From the NCBI GenBank assembly GCA_016720595.1, contig JADKKI010000054.1, forward strand, positions 1-19,362: a DNA stretch of 19,362 nucleotides, given 5' to 3'. Below are positions 1 to 8,567 of this stretch, in pieces. This DNA comes from Myxococcales bacterium (GTDB lineage: Bacteria > Myxococcota_A > Polyangia > Haliangiales > Haliangiaceae). The translations under genes were made by a program, and so were the position numbers. Under the pieces are notes generated by a model. The model had not been told where the DNA came from. It did not search any database and saw only the letters and a list, made by a program, of their open reading frames with translations. Within the stretch, counting starts at the first letter, position 1; every line of letters begins with the position of its first letter.

Positions 1-84
1 AGGGCGTCAAGGTCGACGCGAGGTGCCTCGACAACCCGCTCGCCAAAGGGCTGCGAGATAGGACAGCCTGCGCGCGACGAGTGA
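1..84 (+). other. Possible 3' tail of an upstream plus-strand gene (low support)
   Basis: The frame starting at base 3 reads about 20 residues with a normal protein look (GVKVDARCLDNPLAKGLRD). A neighbouring frame ends in a TGA at 82-84, only 13 bases before the ATG at 98 of the next broken gene. This could be the end of a gene that continues to the left and is frameshifted like the rest of this region. The stretch is too short to identify, and chance is a real alternative. Confidence 0.18.
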
Positions 85-91
85 ATGTGGA

Positions 92-624
92 GTGCGGATG
101 TCGATCCCTACCAACCCCCTGCCTCCCGTCGCCCTTGTTGGCTGCAGCTCGGCGGCGGCACCTGGGCCAGGCGCCCCGCACCCGTCGCTGCGACCGTCGA
201 CGCAGCGATCGGCGTGGCGCCGGCTGATGCCCCGATGCGGCGGCGACTGCACCGCCGTGGCTGTTGTTCCGGCGTTACACGAAGGGATCGGACCGAGACG
301 TGGTTGCTGCGATTCGCGGAAGGCCATGCCTACTCGTCGTGGACTCTGCGCAGAAAGCGCGCTCCGGTACACGGGAACACAAGCCACCGACGGCATCTCG
401 CTCGCGATCGACGTCTCCACCGGCTCGGCAAGGATCACACTCAAAATTACGAAGCGCTCGAAGCGTCCGCTGAGCGCCGCATGCAACGAAGCGCAAGGCG
501 AAACGAGATCGACGTGCTCGACTGCTATCACCCCGACTTCAAGACGCCGCTGTTCGCACCTAGCCCGGGTGTCGAGTACGTCAGCGACGAACGATGCACC
601 GGCTACCGGCTGATCTCGCCCTGA
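92..624 (+). pseudogene. Broken lipoprotein-like gene, function unknown
   Basis: A start at 92 (GTG) or 98 (ATG, with GGAG just upstream) opens a reading MSIPTNPLPPVALVGCSS, which resembles a short lipoprotein signal with a Gly-Cys lipobox followed by an Ala/Pro-rich linker. Further on, the same frame contains a well-formed segment (TDGISLAIDVSTGSARITL, near 390-450) that looks like a beta strand-rich domain with GC-biased third positions. The last part reads best in a different frame, ending at a TGA at 622-624. Parts between are Arg/Pro-rich, typical of out-of-frame GC-rich DNA. I read this as one exported protein gene with at least one, probably several, frameshifts. The family is not recognised. 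An antisense open frame over 7-531 exists but looks less protein-like. Confidence 0.33.
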
Positions 625-666
625 GCAGAGACCGCGCGTGCGACGGTTCCGCCGGCCGGCGCGCGC

Positions 667-1290
667 TCACGGAGTGGCGAAGCGCGAGCCATTCCACTTC
701 AGGTATTCGGTCCGGTCCTGGTCGTTCATCCCGCGCTTCTGGTGATCATCGTTGTGCCAGTCCTGGTTGGTCGAGTGGCACGATAGCTCCCAGGCGAGCG
801 GGGCGCTTCACCCACCGTCCGTGCGACCAGCTCGCAGTCGTCAGACGACCCGCCCTCGAGTTGTTATCGTGGCTGGCGCAGAAATTCGGCTAAATCTTCG
901 AGCCCAATCGACGACTTTACCCGGTAGAGCGTGACTACGTCGCCCCTACGCCCCAAACCAGGCGCCTTGACCGGTGACGACCTCGACGAAGCAGTGCGAC
1001 CTCCCGTGCTGCTCAACGGGATAATCCAGGCTCGGCACGATCGGTGGTACTCAGTCGGTCCACATGCCTGCGTGGCACCGGTCTCGGGTTCCTCGCCGTG
1101 CTCGATCGTCTCTGTCAGGGCGGTGCCGAGGAGGCTTGCGCGTGCGGCGATCGACGGCCGCGATGTCGACGGTCACGCCGAGGAGCCGAAAGCGGCCTGG
1201 CGATCAGGCCGACGAGATCGTGACGATCGCCAGAGGATCGCGATCTGCTCGTCGCCGCTGATGGTTGCGCCAGGATCTTGTTACCGGGCG
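667..1290 (-). pseudogene. Heavily frameshifted minus-strand gene, unidentified
   Basis: Several coding-like pieces lie one after another on the minus strand in different frames. One holds TVDIAAVDRRTRK near 1120-1180. One runs to a TAG at 946 and holds DYPVEQHGRSHCFVEVV. One ends with a TAA at 864 and holds VVTLYRVKSSIGLEDLAEFL. A 46-codon C-terminal piece (667-807) holds HSTNQDWHNDDHQKRGMNDQ, ends SRFATP and stops at 667. Each has high GC at the third codon position and few Arg/Pro runs, unlike the alternatives. None alone is a gene; together they suggest one protein of roughly 200 residues with at least four frame changes. The C-terminal segment is rich in His, Asn and Asp. I do not recognise the family. 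The stop faces the end of the plus-strand gene about 40 bases away, so the two would be convergent. Confidence 0.38.
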
Positions 1291-1339
1291 TCAACATGAC
1301 CATTACGACACTCGGCCTTCGACAGCACCGGCGGCGCGT

Positions 1340-1945
1340 CAGCGACAGCCGAGGCGAACAGCGGAAAGCCGGAGTCGCTTCGCTGCGACGGCCGAACCGA
1401 TGGGCAGCGTGCCCCACACCTGAAGCTCGCTGATGCAGGCCTCACACCACGTCTTCCTGCTCCCTGGCTCGGCCGCGCGATCACCTCGAGGCGCAGATCG
1501 CCCCGGCGAGAGTCGACGTCGATGGTCTGGAGGTCGCGCTTGCTGGGAGTCGGCGTGACGTCGCCCGATCGGCCGGCCACCGCTGAACAGCCGCAGCTTC
1601 TTGATCCGCGCGTTCTGCGTAGAACAGGTCGCCAGGCCGCTTGTCGACGAACGAGAATCCCGGCGTGAGCTTGATCTGCCCGATCCGTGCACCCGCCACG
1701 CGGACCTCGACGCAGGCGCCGATGATCGGCTGGTTGCCGGGTTCCACGCGGTATCAGGGGTGCCGTCGGCGATGTGCTCGGGACGGATCTTGACGTTGTC
1801 CACGGTCGACGACGGCGATCGTCGACGGCGCAGACGTCAGCAGGTCGACGAGTGGTGCGTTGTCGGCGCGGGCCGTTGAGGCCATCGCGGCGAGTGTCGT
1901 CACCGCGATCGCGACAGCGACAGGCTTCGCTGACGCGATGGTAGC
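1340..1945 (-). pseudogene. Broken secreted protein with discoidin/NADase-type glycan-binding-like domain
   Basis: Reading the minus strand across frames gives a plausible secreted protein. A hydrophobic signal peptide (near 1870-1939) ends in an Ala-Arg-Ala cleavage site. A linker follows, then a domain with DNVKIRPEHIADGTPDTAWN, GACVEVRVAG, IGQIKLTPGFSFVDK, RIKKLRLFSGG and finally CEACISELQVWG (near 1405-1440). An opening with an 'xDGxxxTAW' signature, a strand-rich core and a closing 'CISELxVWG' motif are characteristic of discoidin-like domains that RefSeq calls NADase-type glycan-binding domains, common in Myxococcota; this is recalled knowledge, not a search result. At least three frame changes are needed: after the signal region, near 1745, and between 1620 and 1500. 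The ligand is unknown; carbohydrate binding is inferred from the fold family. No start codon is visible before the signal peptide. The C-terminal end is uncertain, 1340 or about 1281. Confidence 0.5.
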
Positions 1946-1954
1946 GCGTCAGGT

Positions 1955-2528
1955 CTCTCCCGCGGCCTTGCATGTCTCGATCGGCTCGTTCGAGCTCGTG
2001 GCGCAGCGTGGTCATCTGCCCGCGGGGCGAGCTGCTGAACCACGCGCGACGCGCCCCACATCGCGCCGAGGACGAGCAGCGCACCAGCGGAGACCTGGAA
2101 CGGCCACAGGCTCGCCCTGACCATCGCGTGTGCGCCCGCGAAGATCAGGAGAACAACAGCACCACGCCGAACGCCAGGTAGCCGAACGGGCGAAGCCCGT
2201 CCACACTGACGGGTGCCCGGACTGAACCTGGCGAACAGGTGTATGTGAGCCCCCATCACGCGGCGTGATGTCGATCGTCAGCCACGGGGACCACAGGCGT
2301 TGCTGAGCCGCAGGCACGGTCAGCACGAGGTGGTCGCGGTCACGAGCGGACAGGTCTCGACCGCCACCCGGCACGCGCGCGCGCCGCACCTGCTGAGCGC
2401 CGGCCGTCCAGCCGCGCATGGAGACGCTCGATCGCCTGACGACTTGGAATCAGGTCGACCGAGAAGACTGGGCGAACCGCGAGGTCACGACCGTAGTGTT
2501 TCCGTTGGTCCTGGGTACGGATTGTCAC
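1955..2528 (-). pseudogene. Broken conserved membrane protein, function unknown
   Basis: A GTG at 2528 opens VTIRTQDQRKHYGRDL followed by VFSVDLIPSRQAIERLHARL, which looks like a real N-terminus. In a second frame come LVLTVPAAQQRLWSPWLTID, then a PSVWTGF motif near 2200. Further frames give GYLAFGVVLLF and a hydrophobic membrane stretch with SLWPFQVSAGALLVLGAMWG (near 2060-2120), and finally TTLRHELERAD. The order (WSPxL, a 'G/SxHPSVWT' motif, two membrane segments, a short helical tail ending in 'TLRxxLxxA') matches a small family of membrane proteins of unknown function that I associate with Myxococcota and Bacteroidota. At least four frame changes are required. It starts about 64 bases after the stop of the outer-membrane gene at 2592 on the same strand, so it was probably in the same transcript. 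Confidence 0.45.
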
Positions 2529-2591
2529 GCGGGAAGGTGGCCCGCGGCCGGCAAATCTTGCGCGCAGCGTTCACGGAGCGACCGACGGGCG

Positions 2592-3417
2592 TCATCGCGT
2601 CGACGGGCCGACGAGCGTGTCGATCGACACCCGCGCACCCACAGTGACGGCGACGAAGTTCGCCCAGTTGTAGATGTCCTGTGATTCGACGGCGGCCCCG
2701 CCACCGCAGGGGACGCAGGTTGCCGAACACGACGTCGATGCCCCCCGGCCACCGGGTGCCCGCGACGAGCTGCACGTCGTAGATCGCGCCACGCACGCCC
2801 GGAACGAGGCCGAATGTAGAGAAGCCATCCGCATCGAGGGCGCTCCACCACGTCTTGGCGCCTGGCCGGTACCACAGCCGCGCCTTCGCAGCGGCGACCA
2901 GCCCGATGTCGGCCTGTGCGGCGCGCTGCGCTCCGTCCAGCGAACGAAATGCGACCTCGGCGTTGCGGACCTGAAGCGAACCTCCGACCTCGAGGGTCAG
3001 GGACCCGCTCTCGAGCAGCGTGTAGAGGTACGAGCCACGGTAGCCGTCGAACAGGTAGCGATGCTGGACCGCGGTTCCGGCGACAAACAGCGTGTCGCGG
3101 AATTGCAGGTCGCGGGACAGCGTGACCTCGGTCGCCGCCTCGAACGGCGCGTAGAGCAAGATCGCGCGATGGCGACCACGCGCGAGCTCGATGCTCGTAC
3201 GTCGCGACAACACCAGGTTGTCGCGTTGTCCGACGTCGTCAGCCCGATACCGTGTGCCCTCCGCACCGTACTCGCCATCATTCTGCGCGATGTACGCAGG
3301 TCCGGTCTCGTAGCTGAGCGTCGCTCGGATGACGGGGGCCTTCTCGGCGCCAGCGACCTGCACGCTCTCGAGCAGGAGGAGAGCCGAGACGATCGTCCGC
3401 ATAACAACCTTGATCAT
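2592..3417 (-). CDS. Outer-membrane/periplasmic beta-rich protein, frameshifted near its C-terminus
   Basis: The start at 3417 is chosen because an AAGGA ribosome site lies 7 bases upstream and a signal peptide follows (hydrophobic stretch TIVSALLLLESVQVAGA, then AEK). The body alternates aromatic and polar residues in strand-like fashion (RHRAILLYAPFEAATEVTL, YRGSYLYTLLESGSL). It contains ALDADGFSTFGLVPGVRGAI and VFGNLRP, typical of a conserved outer-membrane protein family of unknown function. After NLRPLR the frame runs into unrelated Arg-rich sequence, while the neighbouring frame continues sensibly as GGGAAVESQDIYNWANFVAV to a TGA at 2592. One base is therefore missing or two are extra near 2698-2709, at a stretch of CGGTGGCGGGG on the minus strand. 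The repaired product would be about 275 residues. It precedes the broken genes at 1340-2528 on the same strand. Its job is unknown. Confidence 0.62.
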
Positions 3418-3570
3418 GATCGTGTCCTTCGACGCGAGGATACGCCCCTGTCCAGACAACACCCAAGCCAGCACCGCACTTCACCAACCGGTGTCTCGTG
3501 CACGTTGCGCCCTGATGTGCGCCCCCGCTCGGGCAGCCTCACCGGTGCTGGCCATCGCACCACAGGCGCA

Positions 3571-5353
3571 CTACCAGCCACAGGCGTGGCCGCGGTTCTG
3601 CTCCTTCAGCCAGGCCTGCAGCGGAGCGAAGTACTCGATCAGTGCATCCGCGTCGATCTGACGCTCGCCCGACAACTCCTCGAGTGCGTCCTGCCACGGC
3701 TTGCTCGCGCCGAGCCTGAACAACCGCTCGTACGCCGCGCCTGCCGCCTTGCTGCCGTAGATCGAGCACTCGTGCAACGGCCCGGAGAACCCTGCCTTCT
3801 TGCAGAGCGCGCGATGAAGCTGGAACTGGACGATGCCCGCGATGAAGTAGCTCATGTACGGGAAGTTCAGGGCGAGGTGCCCTTGTACGCCTGGATCGAA
3901 GTCTGTCGTAGCGCGCGGAGCCGCCGGACCGACGCCTTGGTACTGCGCCTTGAGCTGCCACCAGCGGGTGTTGTAATCGCCGGGTGTGGTCTTCCCCGAG
4001 AACACCTCCCAGCGCCACTTGTCGACGAGATAGCCGTAAGGCAGGAACGCGACCTTGTCGAGCGCGAGGTGCATCAGCGCATTGATCGTGGCTTCTTGAC
4101 TGGTCGCTGCCGTCGGCAGGAGGCCGATCGCGTGGAGGTACGCCGGTGTCATCGACAGCTGCAGGACATCGCCGCTCGCCTCGTCGAAGCCTGGATTCGC
4201 GGCCTGCTGCAGCAGCAGCGGCAGGTGGCGCATCGCCCAGTGGTAGTGCGCGTGGCCCAGCTCGTGATAGATGATCCACAGGTGCTCGTGGGTCGGCTCG
4301 ACGCACATCGTCATGCGCACGTCGGCTGGGCCATCGATGTTCCAGACCCGTTGCCCCGGACACGACATCACCTTGCCCTCCGGCTTCGCGAACACCGAGC
4401 GGTCCCAGAACGTCGCCGGGAGGGGCTCCATCCCGAGTGACTCGAAGAAGGCTTCACCCGTCTTGACCATCCGCAGCGGGTCGTAGTGCTGGGCCACCAG
4501 CGCCTCACTGACATCGATGGGCGCGGCGTCCGGATATGGCACCACCTCTGGCCACAGCTGATTCCAGTTGAGCGAGTAGAGGTCCCGCGTCAGCTGCGTC
4601 GGAATCACGCCATGCGCGGGCACCAGCTCGCCGTACTTCGTGTGGAGCTTCCGGCGCACGTAGCAGTGGAGCTCCTGGTAGAGCGGCGACACGCTCGCCC
4701 ACATCCGCTCGGTCTCGACGAGAAACTGATCCGGCGGCTCGTCATACGCGGAGCGCCACATCTCACCGACGTCGCGGAACCCGGCGGCACGCGCGCCCGC
4801 GTTCGCGAGCGGCACGAAGTTCTCGAACAGGGGGCGTTCGGGGCGCCCGACGCCGTCATGCCACGCGAGCCACGCGTCGCGGAGCGCGACCGGATCCTTG
4901 GCGGTGTGGAGGATGTCGAGGAAGTGATCTGCGCCACGGCACTCGCGATCACACACACCGCGGAAGTACGTCGTCTGCATTGCGGCTCGACCTGCGCGAG
5001 CGTGCGGCGGCCCCAGGATCGGGGGGCGCGGGGTCGGCCATGGAACCGATCAGCGCGAGCTGGCGAGCGACTTCTGGGCGAGTGGCCGCACGGAACGCCC
5101 GCGCCTCCTCGACGATGCGGGACGTCACGGCGCTCGCGACCTCGGCCGCGCGAGCCGCCGCTGCACCGTGCTCCTCTGTCGCGTCCGTCGCGTTGATGAA
5201 GTCCGCCCGCTGCTGGGCGAACCACGCCGCGCCGAGCTCCCGGGTTGCCCGGTCGATGAAGCTCGGTGCGTCGTCTCGTTGCGAAGCGGGGGCCGGATGA
5301 CCGCATGCGGCGGAGAGGACGAGGACGAGGCAAGTGACGCGCGCTGCCCACAT
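3571..5353 (-). CDS. M2 (ACE-like) zinc dipeptidyl carboxypeptidase, lipoprotein, frameshifted in the N-terminal part
   Basis: Peptidyl-dipeptidase A (family M2) enzymes remove dipeptides from the C-terminus of peptides. The zinc motif HELGH is at about residues 239-243 of the reading that begins at 4980, and the third ligand Glu is in GFDEASGD, 24 residues after the second His, the same spacing as in human ACE. The WHDGVGRPERPLFENFV and FRDVGEMWRS segments match the family's N-terminal half. The first 100 or so residues are in another frame starting at 5353: a lipoprotein signal (VLVLSAACG) and helices such as IDRATRELGAAWFAQQRADF. The frame changes between about 4985 and 5040, a GC-rich stretch with a G6 run at 5021-5026; one or two indels would join the parts. 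The repaired enzyme would be about 590 residues and tethered in the envelope. It begins 4 bp after the stop of the PH-domain gene, implying co-transcription. Role inferred: peptide scavenging. Confidence 0.82.
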
Positions 5354-5357
5354 GCCT

Positions 5358-5915
5358 CTAGCCCACGTCGATCCGAGCGAGGAGCTCGACGAAGCGATCG
5401 GGATCCTCGGGAGTCACGAGGAGCGAGCGTCGATCGCGGCACTCGATCCAGACGATCCAATCCGTACGCGAGACCCAGAGCTCCATGTAGCCGAGCGCGG
5501 TCTTCGCGAGGCCGAACCCGCCCCACAGCCCACCCGCTCCGACCCGCAGCATGTAGCCGAGCTCCGCCTTGAGGTCTCCGATCGCCAGCTTGCGCACGCG
5601 CACGATGTCGGCGCGCGCGATGCTTCGCCGGCGCACCGGCCACACCAGCTCGAGCTGGTCGGCCGTGACGACAAATGCAGACGGCCGCATCCACAGCCAG
5701 ATCGCGGCATACATCACGACGATCAACGCGACGACGCTGCCCATGACGATCCGGAGGGGCGGCGGACCAACCCAGAGGGGGACCACGAAGGCGAGCGGGA
5801 TGAACAGACCGATCACCGTGAAGGTCGCCATCACGGTCGACATCGGAGCGAGGCGAAACCGGGATCCCGTCGGCGTGGCGTTCATGAGCGGTGCGTCGAT
5901 GCTACTCCGCGACAT
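5358..5915 (-). CDS. Membrane protein with bacterial PH-like domain
   Basis: The 185-residue product has two membrane segments (about residues 30-49 and 54-76) followed by a cytoplasmic or membrane-proximal beta-rich domain. That domain contains FVVTADQLELVW, IVRVRKLAIGDLKAELGY, ELWVSRTDWIVWIE and a closing LLVTPEDPDRFVELLARI. The last motif is typical of bacterial PH-like domains, which sit on membranes and whose binding partners are mostly unknown. The first possible start is 5915; a second ATG at 5885 (residue 11) is about equally likely because neither has a strong ribosome site. The stop is 4 bp before the start of the M2 peptidase, so the two genes form a tight pair. A link between the two functions is only inferred from spacing. 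The gene diverges from the plus-strand gene at 6004, with 88 bp between them. Confidence 0.78.
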   Translation of the reverse strand: MSRSSIDAPLMNATPTGSRFRLAPMSTVMATFTVIGLFIPLAFVVPLWVGPPPLRIVMGSVVALIVVMYAAIWLWMRPSAFVVTADQLELVWPVRRRSIARADIVRVRKLAIGDLKAELGYMLRVGAGGLWGGFGLAKTALGYMELWVSRTDWIVWIECRDRRSLLVTPEDPDRFVELLARIDVG

Positions 5916-6003
5916 CGAGGCGCGCGCGACGTAGGCCGCGCGCCTCGGCCGATTCAGGTTGAGGGAGTCCCCGGGGCCCGGGCGAACTCGCTAAGCTAGC
6001 GCC

Positions 6004-6633
6004 GTGTCAGGACGTTACGATCAACTCGGCCGCCAGCTGCGCAAGGTGCGCTCCGCCCTCGCGAAGGGCGACGCGAGCGCCATCTCGCTGGCGCTGCGCC
6101 GGGCCACGCACCTCGCGAGCGACCTCGTGTTCGAGCAGGTCGAGACCGACGACGTGGCTGCGGGCATCGCCGAGCTCGTGACGCGTCACATCGTCGAGGC
6201 CACCCTCGCCGAGCGCCTCACCCGCCGGTTCGCGGTCGCGGAGGATCGGGAGCAAGCGCCCGCGGCGGCGGAGATCGCGGAGGTGGGGCGCGATCTCGAT
6301 CGGCTGCTGCGTAGCCTCGAGCACGCGGCCGCCATGCCCGAGCTGCCGTTCGCAGCGCTCGAGACGATCGAGGCGCCGGTGTCGGAGTCGCGCGCTGCGG
6401 TCACGATCTCCGGGCGCAACGTGGCGATCGCCGGGCGCGGCGGAGAGGGTCTGGTGTTCGTCGACGACCGACCGATTGGCCGTCCGTTCCCGATGTTCTC
6501 GGCGCCGAGCAGCAAGGCCGAGATCCATCGCGACCCATCCGGGCGTACGAGGATCGACTGGGTGTCCGAGGGGCTGACGGTCGAGGTTGGGGCGGACTTT
6601 GCCTCCGCCGACGTCCGTCCGCTCGCGACCTGA
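6004..6633 (+). CDS. Hypothetical soluble protein, 209 residues
   Basis: The frame opens at a GTG (6004) and ends in TGA at 6631-6633. No signal peptide or membrane segment is visible. The first 110 residues are alpha-helical and charged (LGRQLRKVRSALAKGDASAI, LAERLTRRFAVAEDREQ, EVGRDLDRLLRSLEHAA). The C-terminal 80 residues look like a small beta domain (AVTISGRNVAIAG, GLVFVDDRPIGRPFPMF, TRIDWVSEGLTVEV). Codon use is strongly GC-biased at the third position, supporting real coding. I do not recognise the family. It is transcribed away from the PH-domain gene and converges with the lipoprotein gene ending at 6678. A hairpin lies in the 44-bp space between the two stops. Confidence 0.7.
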   Translation: MSGRYDQLGRQLRKVRSALAKGDASAISLALRRATHLASDLVFEQVETDDVAAGIAELVTRHIVEATLAERLTRRFAVAEDREQAPAAAEIAEVGRDLDRLLRSLEHAAAMPELPFAALETIEAPVSESRAAVTISGRNVAIAGRGGEGLVFVDDRPIGRPFPMFSAPSSKAEIHRDPSGRTRIDWVSEGLTVEVGADFASADVRPLAT

Positions 6634-6661
6634 GATCGCTCGTCGAGAAGCGTGGCGAGGC

Positions 6662-6681
6662 CTGACCGCCGGCGCGGTCAG
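6662..6681. terminator. Hairpin between convergent genes
   Basis: CTGACCGC (6662-6669) and GCGGTCAG (6674-6681) form a perfect 8-bp stem with a CGGC loop. It lies between the stop of the plus gene (6633) and the stop of the minus gene (6678-6680), so the minus gene's stop codon is inside the stem. There is no T-rich tract on either side, so it may be a bidirectional hairpin acting as terminator or mRNA 3' end stabiliser rather than a classic terminator. Confidence 0.5.
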
Positions 6682-8322
6682 TGGACCTTGCCCGATACCA
6701 GCACGTAGCCGCTGTCGGCGCGGAGCGCGAGGCTATCGAGCGACACGCCGGCCACCGAGGGCACGGGCACCGTGATCAGGAACTGGCTGAGCGAATCGAG
6801 CTGGAGGCCGATCCCGGCGGCCGCCGCGCCCGAGATGTCCTCGCCTCCAACGGCCTCGGGATCCGCAGGGTCACCGAGGACGTTGAGGAACACGTGGACC
6901 TTGCCGAACTGGAGGGCGATCTCCTGGGCCTGCGTTCCCCGCTCGATCTCGAGGTCGACCTCCGCGTTGACCGCGGCGCTGATGACCTGCTTGCCCTTGT
7001 TCGACAGCGTGGCGATCATGTCGCCGAGCACGAGGCGCATCGTGCTGTCGCCGTGGTTGGCGCTGACCATCGGCGGCAACGAGAGCTTGATGTCGGCCGT
7101 GTCGAACAGGCCGAAGTTCTGTTCGAGGTGGAGATCGAGCAGGCCGAGCGCGTGGACCTCGGCGAGCAGCTCGTTGATCAGATCATCGGCCAGGCCGAGC
7201 TGGATGCCGTTGCCGACGTTCATCGTCGGGGTGCCGTTCGGCGTGAAGATGTAGCCCGGGCTCGCCTCGCTGCCTGCGATCTTGGCCTGGACGTTCATGG
7301 TCACGAGCGCCCCCTCGCGGCTGAACGTGATCGCGCTCGGCGAGGCCTGGAGATCGAGCCGCTTGCCGAGCACGTCGATCCGCTGTGGGCCCGCGAGTGC
7401 GCCGAGCGCGGCGTTGATCAGCGGCTCGAGCGCGCGCTCGGCGGCCCGCGTGGTCACGCTCTGGATCGTCGTGCTGAGGTTCGAGTTCAGCAGATCCAGG
7501 ACCTGCCCGGCGAGGCCGGAGGCCTGAAGCTTCAGCGCAGTGGTGCGTACCGTGGGAGAGGTGATCTTGGTGGTGAAGCCGGCCGTGCCCGACGGAGTCA
7601 CCACCAACGTTCCCGCGATCGTGATCCGGTCGGCCGTGACGCTCACCGCCGTCGCGCCGTCGGGGGACCAGCGTGCCGCCATAGGCGGCGTTCGCGCCAA
7701 CGCTGAGCCCATCGAGCTGCGCGGAGAACTCCAGCCCTCCGTCCACGGGGGTCAACGTGATCTTGGCGTCACCGAGCGTGAGCCGGGAGATCGAGAGCTT
7801 GAGATTCGCGATGCTGTCGCCGAGGTTGGCCATCGGCTGCAGCGGCGCGAGCAGCGTCGAGAAGTTCGTGGCCTTGAGGATCGGCCCGGCCGCCGCCGAC
7901 AACCGCGCGAAGGCATCCGCAGACAGCGAGGCAGTGACCGCGCGGTCGATGTTGGTACCGACCGGGCGAAGCTCTCCGGCGTGCACCGCGCGCGCGTCGG
8001 TTGCCGAGCCACCGGCGTCGGAGAACGCGATGGTCTCGAGGAGCGTCGCGCCGGCCGGGACGTCGACGATGGCAGTGAACGAGCCATCGGCCGCCAGCTT
8101 CGCCGGCACCTTGTTGACCGTGACCTTGACGACGACCGCGCCGTCGGGCCCCGGCTGCGTGGTGCCGGTGACCGTGATCTGCCCTGCCCCGCCCTGGATC
8201 ATGCCGCGCTGCGGAGACGTCACCCGGAGCTCCGGCGGAGGGGGCATCGCGCCCACGCAGGCGACGACGGTGAAGAGCAAGAGAAGGGCAGCAGATCTCG
8301 AGACGGCCTGGGCGTGGCGCAT
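6678..8322 (-). CDS. Large exported lipoprotein of unknown function, frameshifted at a C5 run
   Basis: The start at 8322 gives a lipoprotein signal peptide (AALLLLFTVVAC, Cys at residue 22). An Ig-like or strand-rich N-terminal domain follows (LRVTSPQRGMIQGGAGQITV), then amphipathic stretches. At 7662-7666 the plus strand has GGGGG (C5 on the coding strand). With five bases the reading runs into Arg-rich nonsense; with four it continues as GGTLVPDGATAVSVTADRI into the frame that runs to 6678. The repaired protein would be about 547 residues. The second half alternates hydrophobic and polar residues and carries FDTADIKLSLPPMVSANHGD and STMRLVLGDMIATLSNKGK. This pattern is faintly like lipid-binding BPI-type barrels, but I would not name it on that basis. 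It probably sits in the outer membrane's periplasmic leaflet. A 245-bp gap upstream, with a hairpin, suggests its own promoter. Confidence 0.68.
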
Positions 8323-8517
8323 GACTCATCGACTGAGCAAACCCAAGGCCACGCTCCGCGCGCAGATCGCGCATCTCGCGATCACGCTGGAGTTCCGCGG
8401 AGCTAGCCCACGCGATCCTCACGAGAGCGCACTCGTTGGCCCCCGCCCGTGCGCTCGATCGCAGCCCCGAGTAGACAAGGTTGGGGAAGCCACTTTGCCG
8501 GTCGTATGACGTGAAGA

Positions 8518-8544
8518 AGCCGGCGACCATCCCTGGCGCCGGCT
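8518..8544 (-). terminator. Hairpin downstream of the acidic outer-membrane gene
   Basis: AGCCGGCG (8518-8525) and CGCCGGCT (8537-8544) form an 8-bp perfect stem with an 11-base loop, about 25 bases past the stop at 8568. On the minus strand the stem is followed by TTCTTC, a weak pyrimidine tract. It plausibly ends the 9701-8568 transcript and separates it from the lipoprotein gene starting at 8322. The rest of the 245-bp gap shows no other clear signal. Confidence 0.42.
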
Positions 8545-8567
8545 CGCGTACCACCGAACAACAGCGC

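Noticed and set aside
650..661. CGCCGGCCGGCG palindrome as a terminator
   Set aside because: Self-complementary but has no loop or T tract; common in GC-rich DNA.
1064..1261. Plus-strand Arg-rich open frames over 931-1299
   Set aside because: Rich in Arg, Pro and Ser with no domain signs; typical antisense frames of GC-rich coding DNA. The minus strand gives better coding pieces.
2674..4440. A 588-residue plus-strand open frame
   Set aside because: It lies opposite the outer-membrane gene and the M2 peptidase; it lacks motifs and is Arg/Val/Leu-biased like an antisense shadow. The peptidase zinc motif and lipobox are on the minus strand.
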